A DNA stretch of 64,000 nucleotides from Roseiarcus sp963835955. Lineage in GTDB: Bacteria > Pseudomonadota > Alphaproteobacteria > Rhizobiales > Beijerinckiaceae. How positions within the stretch are numbered: the stretch's first letter is position 1; every line of letters starts with the position of its first letter. The stretch is taken from the NCBI GenBank assembly GCA_963835955.1, contig CAWIHZ010000006.1, positions 52,283 through 116,282 on the forward strand, written 5' to 3'. Of the stretch, positions 18,814 to 28,117 are shown piece after piece. Made by a program: the position numbers and the translations under genes. Below the pieces are notes generated by a model. The model searched no databases and was not told the origin of the DNA. It saw nothing but the letters and a program-made list of their open reading frames with translations.

Positions 18814-20484
18814 ATGCTCGCGCGTCTCTCCATTCGCGACGTGGTGCTGATCGACCAGCTTGATCTCGAATTCGCCGCTGGCCTGACGGTCCTCACCGGC
18901 GAGACCGGCGCGGGCAAATCGATCCTCCTGGACGCGCTGTCGCTGGCGCTCGGCGCGCGAGGAGACGGCGGACTCGTTCGTCACGGCCAGGCTCAAGGGC
19001 AGGTGACCGCGGTGTTCGAATTGCCGTCCGGCCACGCCGCCCACGCGCTGCTCGAAGGCCAGGACATCGAAATCGGCGATGAGCTGATCCTGAGGCGCGT
19101 GCAGTTCGCCGACGGCAGAACTCGGGCCTATGTCAACGACCAGAGCGTCAGCGCGCAGGCGATGCGCGCGCTGGCTTCTGCGTTGGTCGAGATTCACGGC
19201 CAGCACGACGAACGCGCGCTGACCGATCCGGCGGCTCACAGGGCGCTGGTTGACGCCTATGCCGGGCTCGAGTCGCTGGCCGAGGCGACCGCGGAGGCTT
19301 TCGCCGCCCTGCGCGAGGCCGAGCGCGCGTTGGACGCCGAGCGTGGCCGCGTCCTGGCGGCGCAGGCGGACGCCGAATTCGCCCGCCATGCCCATGACGA
19401 ATTGTCGCGCCTTGCCGTTCAGCCGGGCGAAGAGGAGGCGCTGGCGTCGCGGCGGCAGGCGATGATGCAGGGCGAGAAGGTCGCAGCCGACATTCGTGAC
19501 GCCCGCAGTCATCTTGCGGGGGATGCGTCGGTCCTGCCGGTGCTGCTCTCGCTCTCTCGCCGGCTGCAACGCCGCATGCCCCAGGCGCCGGGCCTTATCG
19601 AGCCCAGCGTCAGGGCGCTCGACGAGGCGATCGAGGCGGTAGAGGGGGCGACCCGCGCGATCGAGCAGGCGGTCGAGGCCTGCGAATATGATCCGCGCGA
19701 ACTGGAGCGCTGCGAGGAGCGCCTGTTCGCGCTGCGGGCGATGGGGCGCAAATATGGCGTCCCGGTCGAATCCCTGCCGGCGACGGCGCGGAAATACGCC
19801 GACGATCTGGCGGCGCTCGAAGCAGGACGCGGTGAGGTCGCCCGGCTCGAGGCTGGCGTGGCGAGCGCGAGCGCCGCCTATTGCGCGGCCGCGCGCGCGC
19901 TCAGCGACGCGCGCGGCCGCGGCGCCCGCGAACTCGAAGAGGCGGTGGCGACCGAACTGCCGCCGCTCAAGCTCGAACGGGCCCGCTTCAGCGTCGATTT
20001 GCGGCGCGACGAGACGCTGGTTTCGGCCAATGGCTATGATCGGTCGGAGTTCTTCGTCCGCACCAATCCTGGCTCGCGGCTCGGCCCGCTCATGAAGGTC
20101 GCTTCGGGCGGCGAACTCGCCCGCTTCCTGCTGGCGATCAAGGTGTCTCTGGCCGAACGGGGCACGGCGCCGACCCTCGTATTCGACGAAATCGACACTG
20201 GCGTCGGCGGCGCGGTCGCCGACGCCATCGGACAGCGCCTCGCCCGGCTCTCTTCGAGGGCGCAGGTGTTGGCCGTCACCCACGCGCCGCAAGTGGCCGC
20301 GCGGGCGCAGAATCACTATCGCATCGTCAAAACCAATGTGGGTGACGACGATCGCGTCGCGACCCGCGTGTCCCGCCTGGGTTCGGGCGAGCGGCGCGAG
20401 GAAATCGCCCGCATGCTGGCGGGGGCCGAGATCACGCGCGAGGCGCGCGCGGCGGCGACGAGCCTGATTGAGAAGGCCGGATGA
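18814..20484 (+). CDS. recN: DNA repair protein RecN
   Basis: A 556-residue SMC-like ATPase that acts at double-strand breaks. Walker A is GETGAGKSILLDAL (about residues 30-43). The ABC signature is ASGGELARFLLAIK (about 430), Walker B is LVFDEIDTGVGG (about 455), and the coiled-coil arms lie between. The length is typical. The stop overlaps an upstream-extended version of the next small reading frame, but that gene's likely start is further on. The position after bamD is conserved in this order. Confidence 0.95.
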   Translation: MLARLSIRDVVLIDQLDLEFAAGLTVLTGETGAGKSILLDALSLALGARGDGGLVRHGQAQGQVTAVFELPSGHAAHALLEGQDIEIGDELILRRVQFADGRTRAYVNDQSVSAQAMRALASALVEIHGQHDERALTDPAAHRALVDAYAGLESLAEATAEAFAALREAERALDAERGRVLAAQADAEFARHAHDELSRLAVQPGEEEALASRRQAMMQGEKVAADIRDARSHLAGDASVLPVLLSLSRRLQRRMPQAPGLIEPSVRALDEAIEAVEGATRAIEQAVEACEYDPRELERCEERLFALRAMGRKYGVPVESLPATARKYADDLAALEAGRGEVARLEAGVASASAAYCAAARALSDARGRGARELEEAVATELPPLKLERARFSVDLRRDETLVSANGYDRSEFFVRTNPGSRLGPLMKVASGGELARFLLAIKVSLAERGTAPTLVFDEIDTGVGGAVADAIGQRLARLSSRAQVLAVTHAPQVAARAQNHYRIVKTNVGDDDRVATRVSRLGSGERREEIARMLAGAEITREARAAATSLIEKAG

Positions 20485-20630
20485 CCGCCGAAGAGCGCGC
20501 TTCCTTGCACCCGAAAGGGCTTGCCCGGCCGCCCTCTTTGGCCCTATCAAGCCTTGATCCTACAAGTCTTGGGCCCGTCACGCCTCGGGCCGCTGTGAGG
20601 CTCGCTCCGTTTGCTTTATTGAGGAACGAC

Positions 20631-20807
20631 ATGAGCCCGGACGACGCCGGGAGCAAAAGCCAGGACCGGCGGCGGGCGCGTCTTTCCGCCTCGCTGCGAG
20701 AGAATTTGAAGCGGCGCAAGACCCAGCAGCGCTTGCGCGCGGCCAAGACGACGCCGGGGCGGTCGGCCGAGGATGAGAGTCCGACGCCCGGGGATTTGAA
20801 GAGCTGA
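20631..20807 (+). CDS. small basic hypothetical protein upstream of murA
   Basis: A 58-residue, Arg/Lys-rich protein with the core RRRARLSASLRENLKRRKTQ. Short proteins of this look occur before murA in related genomes as I recall them; no function is known to me. GAGGA five bases before the ATG supports the start. The frame stays open back to 20481, where ATGA overlaps the recN stop, but the added residues look unconserved. murA follows after 68 bases. Confidence 0.6.
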   Translation: MSPDDAGSKSQDRRRARLSASLRENLKRRKTQQRLRAAKTTPGRSAEDESPTPGDLKS

Positions 20808-20875
20808 CGTCGCGACCACAAGGGGAGCGCCGAGCCTCATTCGATCGATTGAATCGGGGTCGGAAGGAACGGGGA

Positions 20876-22165
<1,290 letters not shown>

Positions 22166-22170
22166 AAGCG

Positions 22171-22626
22171 ATGCCCGGCTCCGCCCAACCGCTCAAACTC
22201 GTCGCGCTCGACCGCGAGGGCCTTGGCGTCATATCCGCGCATGCGCAGAACACCTGCGTCAGGCGCTCCGACATGGTGTGGCTGCCGAGTCAGCGCCGCT
22301 TCGTGGTTGCGGGGATGCGCTACGACTGGGTTGGCGCGAAGACGGGGCCGCAGGAGCGGGTGGCGAGCGTTCTGCGTTTCGACCGGGTGCTGAAAGTCGC
22401 CCATCTCGGATTGAGCGACACCGACGAGGGCGCGATGCTCAACCTTCTGGCGGTGACGTTCGAAAAGACCGACCCGCCCGCCGGCATGATCATTCTCGCC
22501 TTCGCCGACGGCGCTCTGGTGCGGCTCGAGGTCGAATGCGTCGAGGCCGAGCTTCGCGACATGGGGTTGCGCCAACCGGCGCAGTCTTGCGCCGGTCACG
22601 CGCTTTCGAACGCGTCGGCGGTCTGA
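22171..22626 (+). CDS. DUF2948 family protein
   Basis: A 151-residue protein recognised by family length, motifs (LKLVALDREGLGVISAHAQ, RFVVAGMRYDW, FADGALVRLEVECVEAEL) and its fixed place between murA and hisD in alphaproteobacteria. Its biochemical role is not known. It lies five bases after murA and 24 before hisD, so it is part of the same transcript. Confidence 0.88.
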   Translation: MPGSAQPLKLVALDREGLGVISAHAQNTCVRRSDMVWLPSQRRFVVAGMRYDWVGAKTGPQERVASVLRFDRVLKVAHLGLSDTDEGAMLNLLAVTFEKTDPPAGMIILAFADGALVRLEVECVEAELRDMGLRQPAQSCAGHALSNASAV

Positions 22627-22650
22627 GGCTGGTGCGCCGGAGATTTGCCG

Positions 22651-23967
22651 ATGGCGATTGCGCTCGATATGGGGTCGGCGGATTTCGAGCCGCGGTTCGC
22701 CGCGCTTCTCGGCGCCAAACGCGAATCCGCGGCCGAGGTCGACGCCACGGTCGCGGCCATCATCGCGGACGTGCGCGCGCGCGGCGATGAGGCGCTCGCG
22801 GAATATTGCCGCCGCTTCGATCGGGTCGACATCGGCGCCAGGGGTCTGGCGATTGGCGCAAACGAGGTTGAGGCCGCGATCGCGGCTTGCGAACCGGCCG
22901 CGCTCAGCGCGCTCAATCTCGCGCATCAGCGCGTGATCGACTACCATCGTCGTCAGAAGCCGGCCGACATGAGGTTCACCGATTCGCTCGGGGTCGAGCT
23001 CGGATGGCGCTGGCGGCCGATCGGGGCGGTCGGTCTCTATGTTCCCGGCGGCGCGGCGAGTTATCCCTCGTCGGTGATCATGAACGCCGTGCCGGCCAAA
23101 GTGGCGGGCTGCCGGCGGCTCGCGATGGCGGTGCCGACGCCGGACGGCCGCATCAACCCGCTGGTGCTCGCCGCGGCGCACATCGCCGGCGTCGACGAGA
23201 TCTACCGGGTCGGCGGGGCGCAGGCGATCGCGGCGCTCGCCTATGGCACAAAGACGATCGCGGCTGTGGCCAAGATCGTCGGCCCCGGCAATGCTTATGT
23301 GGCGGCGGCCAAGCGCCGCGTTTTCGGGGTCGTCGGCATCGACCTGATCGCCGGGCCTTCCGAGGTCGTCGTCCTCGCCGATCGGAGCGCCGATCCGCGC
23401 TTCGTCGCCGCCGACCTGTTGGCCCAGGCCGAGCACGACGAGGCGGCCCAGTCGATCCTCATCACCGACGATGCGGACCTGGCGCGCGCGGTGGCGTCGG
23501 AAATCGACGCGCAGCTTGCGACCCTGCCGCGGGCCGGGATCGCTGGCGCAAGCTGGCGCGACTATGGGGCGATCATCCTCTGCCCTTCGCTTGCGGCCGC
23601 CCTGCCGCTCATCGATCGCCTGGCCCCGGAACACCTGGAGATCATGGCCCACGACGCGGAAGCGCTCGGCGAGAGAATCGAGAACGCCGGCGCGATCTTC
23701 CTCGGGCCGCACACGCCCGAGGCGATCGGCGATTATGTCGGCGGCTCCAACCACGTTCTGCCGACCGCGCGCTCCGCCCGCTTCTCCTCGGGCCTCGGCG
23801 TGCTCGACTTCATGAAGCGGACCTCGCTGCTCAAATGCGACGCGCGGTCGCTCGCCATTCTGGGCCCGGCGGCGGTGGCGCTCGGCAAGGCCGAGGAGCT
23901 TGACGCGCACGCCCGCTCTGTCGCAATGCGGCTGGAAGGCGGCGACGGGAGCGTGAAACAGCGATGA
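22651..23967 (+). CDS. hisD: histidinol dehydrogenase
   Basis: A 438-residue zinc enzyme that oxidises L-histidinol to L-histidine in two NAD-linked steps. QAEHDEAAQSILIT (about residues 260-273) supplies the Gln/His metal ligands, APEHLEIM the catalytic Glu/His pair, and VGPGNAYVAAAKR and GPSEVVVLAD are further signatures. The ATG at 22651 has GGAG eight bases upstream; a TTG two codons earlier is less likely. It overlaps the UPF0262 gene by four bases. Confidence 0.95.
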   Translation: MAIALDMGSADFEPRFAALLGAKRESAAEVDATVAAIIADVRARGDEALAEYCRRFDRVDIGARGLAIGANEVEAAIAACEPAALSALNLAHQRVIDYHRRQKPADMRFTDSLGVELGWRWRPIGAVGLYVPGGAASYPSSVIMNAVPAKVAGCRRLAMAVPTPDGRINPLVLAAAHIAGVDEIYRVGGAQAIAALAYGTKTIAAVAKIVGPGNAYVAAAKRRVFGVVGIDLIAGPSEVVVLADRSADPRFVAADLLAQAEHDEAAQSILITDDADLARAVASEIDAQLATLPRAGIAGASWRDYGAIILCPSLAAALPLIDRLAPEHLEIMAHDAEALGERIENAGAIFLGPHTPEAIGDYVGGSNHVLPTARSARFSSGLGVLDFMKRTSLLKCDARSLAILGPAAVALGKAEELDAHARSVAMRLEGGDGSVKQR

Positions 23968-24452
23968 ATCCGAAGGCGGTCGTGAGTCGCGACCGTCTCA
24001 GCGAGGTCATCCTCGATGAGGCGACGATCCCGCGCGGCGCGCCCGATCTCGACCATGAGCGCGCGGTCGCGATCTTCGACCTCGTGGGAGAGAATTCTTT
24101 CGGCGTTCCCGGTCGCGACGACGGCCCCTACAGTCTGGTTGTCTCGCAGGAAGAATCGAAGCTCACCTTCGGCGTCCGCGCGGCGGACGGCGCGTCGGCG
24201 ATCTCGATCGTCGTCTCGACGACCCCGTTCCGGCCGCTGCTGAAGGACTATTTCCAATGCTGCGAGACCTACTATTCCGCCATTCGGACCGCGAGCCCGC
24301 GCGAGATCGAGGCGATCGACCGCCAGCGCACTGCGCTCCACGACGAGGGGGCTGAACTGATGGCCCAGCGCCTCGCCGACAAGGTCGCGATCGATCAGAT
24401 CACCGCGCGCCGGCTGTTCACGCTCGTCGTCGCATTGCGCTGGAAGGGATGA
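23964..24452 (+). CDS. UPF0262 family protein
   Basis: A 162-residue conserved alphaproteobacterial protein of unknown function, recognised by LSEVILDEATI, EHERAVAIFDL-like text near residue 35, and the CCETYYSAIRTASP block. It follows hisD with an ATGA overlap, the usual place. Its last 30 codons and the start of the gene after it are repeated about 700 bases downstream. Confidence 0.88.
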   Translation: MNPKAVVSRDRLSEVILDEATIPRGAPDLDHERAVAIFDLVGENSFGVPGRDDGPYSLVVSQEESKLTFGVRAADGASAISIVVSTTPFRPLLKDYFQCCETYYSAIRTASPREIEAIDRQRTALHDEGAELMAQRLADKVAIDQITARRLFTLVVALRWKG

Positions 24453-24512
24453 GCTCTGGCCCCGCCGCAAAGCGCGAACTCAATCTCGCCAACACCCGCC
24501 TCATCGCCTTGC
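24449..24512 (+). pseudogene. truncated 5' end of a methyltransferase gene
   Basis: An ATG overlapping the UPF0262 stop opens with MSSGPAAKRELNLANTRLIA, clearly related to the start of the intact methyltransferase at 25163 (MNSGPDVERAFILANTRLIA). After about 20 codons the similarity ends. The frame stays open to 24664, but only with unrelated Arg-rich sequence. It is the upstream copy of a broken duplication. Confidence 0.65.
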
Positions 24513-24827
24513 CAGCCAGACGATTCCTGATTTCGGATCGAAGACGATCGCGCCGAACAATTGTAGAAAGGACGCTCCGAGCTGGGCCGCCGGCGCGGTC
24601 ATCGTTCCGATGCCGCCGTCGTGGTCTCCAGCCTTCGCCCGGTCGGCGAATGCAAGAACGGTAAACGCAAGCATTATGATGGCCGGGATCAAGCGGGCAA
24701 GCGTCTCCCGCTTCCGCCGACGCGCTTCGGCCCAGGTTCGCGGTCCCCCCGCGCACGGCCAGCGCCCGCGCCAGCCTGCGCCCGATCCCGAGGCGGTGCG
24801 GCTCTCACTCATCGTGCGATTGATCAT
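24501..24827 (-). CDS. possible small exported hypothetical protein
   Basis: A 108-residue reverse-strand frame has a signal-like segment (LIPAIIMLAFTVLAFADRAKA) followed by about 45 residues ending FDPKSGIVWLARR. Its 3' end falls exactly at the edge of the duplicated block, so it may be a gene cut off by that rearrangement. There is no strong ribosome site and no family I recognise. It could be chance coding in GC-rich DNA. Confidence 0.25.
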   Translation of the reverse strand: MINRTMSESRTASGSGAGWRGRWPCAGGPRTWAEARRRKRETLARLIPAIIMLAFTVLAFADRAKAGDHDGGIGTMTAPAAQLGASFLQLFGAIVFDPKSGIVWLARR

Positions 24828-25077
24828 CCCACCATCGTGGCTGGCGCAGCCCGCCGGAAGTCTGGCGGTCTTCAGGTCTTCGCCTGGCGACGACGCTGAG
24901 AGGGCGGAACGACAAGTCACGTTCGCGTCGCCTTGGCAAGAGTTCCCTTCTTCACCAGGCCGGCCGGACTCGGTCCGGTCGATGGACCCGGCGAAAGAGC
25001 CGCGATACGCTGAGGTCCAATCGGGCGCAAGACCATCATTTCGCGCCGCTGGCGGCGATCGGAGAGGGAATGGACGT

Positions 25078-25162
25078 CCAAGCGCCTCGCCGACAAGGTC
25101 GCGATCGATCCGACCGCCGCGCGCCGGCCGTTCACGCTGATCCTCGCATGGCGCGGGAAGGG
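25078..25162 (+). pseudogene. 3' remnant of a second UPF0262 copy
   Basis: Bases 25078-25162 encode RLADKVAIDPTAARRPFTLI and a GKG stop, in phase with and homologous to the C-terminus of the UPF0262 gene at 24452. It joins directly to the intact methyltransferase gene. The rest of the copy is absent. The block 24361-24512 is thus repeated at 25078-25225 with about one change in seven. Confidence 0.75.
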
Positions 25163-25816
25163 ATGAACTCGGGCCCCGACGTCGAGCGCGCGTTCATTCT
25201 CGCCAACACCCGCCTCATCGCCCCGCCGCTGGTTCCGGAGGTGCGGCTGTGGCTGGCGGACGAAGCCGTGCCGATATGGAAAAAGACGGAAGACGAACTC
25301 GGCGCGATGGGGCTGCCGCCGCCCTTCTGGGCCTTCGCCTGGGCGGGCGGCCAAGCGCTCGCGCGCTATCTCATCGATAACCCGGCGCTGGTCCGGAATA
25401 AGCGCGCGCTCGATTTCGCCTCCGGCTCGGGACTGGTCGCGATCGCCGCCGCGCTCGCGGGCGCGGCGGAGGCGCAAGCCTCGGACATCGACGCCTTCGC
25501 CGTGGCCGCGATCGAGGCCAACGCGGGCGAGAACGGCGTCGCGGTCACCGCCCGGCGCGAGGATCTGATCGGCGCCGACGAGGGTTGGGACGTCATTCTG
25601 GCGGGGGACGCGGCCTACGAAAAGGACCTGGCCGCGGCCGCGGCCGACTGGCTCACCGCGCTCGCCCGCCGCGGGGCGACCGTTCTCATCGGCGACCCGC
25701 GCCGAGCCTATCTCGCGCTCGACCGGCTCGAATGCGTGATCGAATATCGAGTGCCGGTGACCCGCGAACTCGAGGATTCCGAGATCAAGCGGACCGGCGT
25801 GTTTCGCTTCCGCTGA
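25163..25816 (+). CDS. class I SAM-dependent methyltransferase
   Basis: A 217-residue protein of the small protein/nicotinamide-methyltransferase-like group. The SAM loop is RALDFASGSGLVAIAAAL (about residues 75-92), followed by the acidic strand end ASDIDAFAVAAIEAN and a WDVILAGDAAYEKDL motif. The N-terminal FWAFAWAGGQALARYL is typical of the ETFB-lysine / METTL-like branch, so a protein substrate is possible but unproven. The ATG at 25163 has GGGAAGG directly before it. It may read from a promoter in the preceding insert. Confidence 0.8.
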   Translation: MNSGPDVERAFILANTRLIAPPLVPEVRLWLADEAVPIWKKTEDELGAMGLPPPFWAFAWAGGQALARYLIDNPALVRNKRALDFASGSGLVAIAAALAGAAEAQASDIDAFAVAAIEANAGENGVAVTARREDLIGADEGWDVILAGDAAYEKDLAAAAADWLTALARRGATVLIGDPRRAYLALDRLECVIEYRVPVTRELEDSEIKRTGVFRFR

Positions 25817-26359
25817 CGACGCCCGGTGAGTATCCTAACCGAATGCCGTGAATCCGACGCTTCGTCCCCTGCGCTTGCGATGCTTGATCGGGCCGGGACG
25901 CGACGCAATCGGCCGCAAGCCTCTAAAGGTCGCGGGGCGTGATCCGGGGCGTGAGCCGAAATTGATCTCAATTTGCCACTTAAATAAATCAGAAATCGCG
26001 CTATTATAATTCTGATTAGGCAAAATTGATGACAATAATGCGCACGAACCTGCGGAACGCGCCCCCGGGGAATCATGGCCTCGCGGGCCAAGTGCCTGAA
26101 AAGGCTCAAAACGGCGATGGGCGTCTATTCCGCTAAGTCGGCATGAACGACGTGTCGGCGCCGCTTTCGCATTGCCTCGGCGCCATGTCGGTTCGGGTTC
26201 GGCGCCGCTTGCTCTTGCGATCCATGCGCCCGGCGGGGCCTCGGCGAATGGCCGCCGCCGGCGCTCTTCCCCCTCGCCCTGAGATGCCGCAATACGCTAA
26301 GGTCGTTCCCGGCCGCGGCCGTCATTTCGCGCCGTTGGCCATGGCTGGAGAGAGAACGG
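25817..26359. other. intergenic region with a repeated leader sequence
   Basis: No gene is seen. It is AT-rich around 25970-26030. Bases 26282-26355, just before the lldD-type gene, resemble 24996-25069 (shared blocks ATACGCT-AGGTC and CATTTCGCGCCG, then GGAGAG before an ATG). The two related segments each end at an ATG. Confidence 0.6.
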
Positions 26360-27514
26360 ATGGCGCGGCCCATTACATCGGTGGCTGACTTGCGCGCGCT
26401 CGCCAAATTGCGCGTTCCGAGAATGTTCTACGACTACTGTGATTCCGGCTCCTGGACCGAAGGCACCTACCGCGCCAATGAGGCCGACTTCATCCCCATC
26501 AAGCTGCGCCAGCGGGTGGCGGTCGACATGCGCGACCGGACGCTGGCGACCACGATGGCGGGCATACCGGCGTCGATGCCGGTCGCGCTGGCGCCGACCG
26601 GATTGACCGGCATGCAACATGCCGACGGCGAAATTCTCGCTGCCCGGGCCGCCGAGAAGGCGGGCGTTCCGTTCACGCTGTCGACGATGAGCATCTGTTC
26701 GATCGAGGACGTGGCCGAGAACACGACAAAGCCATTCTGGTTCCAGCTCTATGTGATGCGCGACCGCGATTTTGTCCGCAGCCTGATCGACCGCGCCAAG
26801 GCCGCGCGATGCTCGGCGCTGGTCCTGACTCTCGATCTGCAAATTCTCGGTCAGCGCCACAAGGACATCGTCAATGGGCTTTCGGCGCCGCCGCGCATAA
26901 CGATCGCCAATCTCGTCAACCTGGCCACCAAGCCGCGCTGGTGCCTCGGCATGGCGCGGACGCAACGGCGGACGTTCCGCAATATCGTGGGCCACGCCAA
27001 GGGCGTCGGCAATTTGGCTTCGCTGTCCTCCTGGACCAACGAGCAGTTCGACCCGGCGCTGTCCTGGGACGATGTGAAATGGATCCAGGATCGGTGGGGC
27101 GGCAAGCTCATCCTCAAGGGAATCCTCGATCCGGAGGACGCCGAAAAGGCCGCCCAGACGGGGGCCGACGCGCTGATCGTCTCCAATCATGGCGGACGGC
27201 AGCTCGACGGCGCGCAATCGTCGATCGCCGCTCTGCCGTCGGTCGCATCGGTGGTCGGCGACAGGATCGAAGTGTTGATGGACGGCGGAATTCGTTCCGG
27301 CCAGGACGTCATCAAGGCGCTGGCCCTGGGAGCCAAGGGCGTGTTCATCGGCCGGGCGTTCCTCTACGGCCTCGGCGCGATGGGCGAGGCCGGCGTCACC
27401 GCTTGCCTCGACATCATCCGCAAAGAGCTCGACATCACCATGGCCCTTTGCGGGTTGCGGGACGTCCGCGACATCGGACCCGACATTCTGGAGCGGTCCC
27501 GGCCCGGCGGATGA
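26360..27514 (+). CDS. lldD: FMN-dependent alpha-hydroxy acid dehydrogenase (L-lactate dehydrogenase type)
   Basis: A 384-residue TIM-barrel flavoprotein that oxidises L-lactate or a related 2-hydroxy acid to the 2-oxo acid. MARPITSVADLRALAKLRVP and FYDYCDSGSW are typical. FMN and active-site marks are APTGLTGMQH, QLYVMRDRDF, LILKGI (the lysine), SNHGGRQLDGAQS (the histidine-arginine pair) and MDGGIRSGQDVIKAL. GGAGAGAGAACGG precedes the ATG. It stands alone, with 540 and 600 bases of gap on either side. The exact substrate is uncertain. Confidence 0.88.
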   Translation: MARPITSVADLRALAKLRVPRMFYDYCDSGSWTEGTYRANEADFIPIKLRQRVAVDMRDRTLATTMAGIPASMPVALAPTGLTGMQHADGEILAARAAEKAGVPFTLSTMSICSIEDVAENTTKPFWFQLYVMRDRDFVRSLIDRAKAARCSALVLTLDLQILGQRHKDIVNGLSAPPRITIANLVNLATKPRWCLGMARTQRRTFRNIVGHAKGVGNLASLSSWTNEQFDPALSWDDVKWIQDRWGGKLILKGILDPEDAEKAAQTGADALIVSNHGGRQLDGAQSSIAALPSVASVVGDRIEVLMDGGIRSGQDVIKALALGAKGVFIGRAFLYGLGAMGEAGVTACLDIIRKELDITMALCGLRDVRDIGPDILERSRPGG

Positions 27515-28117
27515 TCGTGAGCGGCCGACGATCGGGACGAAATCTTCCCAAGGGCGAATCAAAGACAAATCTTACTTCATCGTGGGACTCCCGGCCGGCG
27601 CGATCGCCCGTCGCAAACTCCCAAATCGATAAACTGGGAACAGTTGGGTTCCAAAACTTGGATCGGTGCGGGCGCTTAGGCGTCTTCGACGGCTGCCAAC
27701 GAAGGCAGGCCCGCCCACTCGTGGCGGCCCTCGGCGAGCCGGCTTCGCCTCGCCGGCGCCCGCGCCGGCGTTCTTCGATCCGGCCATGTCACGGTGGCGA
27801 ATGCCGCAACCGGATACGGCGCGCCCGCGCCCTCCGGCGACTTCTTCGCGGCCGCCCAAGGCCTTACCATCCATGACCATAGGCTCGCGTGCGGCGCTTA
27901 GCGTCGAAGCCGCCCAGGAGGTGGTTCCTCAACCCCCTTCCAACAAATCACGATTATTCAGCAGTTCGCGATCGAGGCTCCTGATCCGCGCTAGTCCTGC
28001 CGCGGATTCGCCATTGTTGCGGGCGATAGCCGGACGCTCGGCGATCGGGCCTCCGACGGCGAGCTTGCGGCGACGCGGCATCGGCGCTAACCAAATTGAA
28101 AGCCCAGTCGGTTTGGC
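27515..28117. other. intergenic region, no gene seen
   Basis: No frame with protein-like composition or family resemblance on either strand. A GGCGAG/CTCGCC hairpin lies near 27732-27754. The promoter of the M23 peptidase gene must lie here, but I cannot place it. Confidence 0.5.

Noticed and set aside
18046..20550. 834-residue open frame on the reverse strand
   Set aside because: It lies wholly antisense to bamD and recN, both with intact motifs. Long antisense frames are common at this GC content, and the translation has no recognisable domain.
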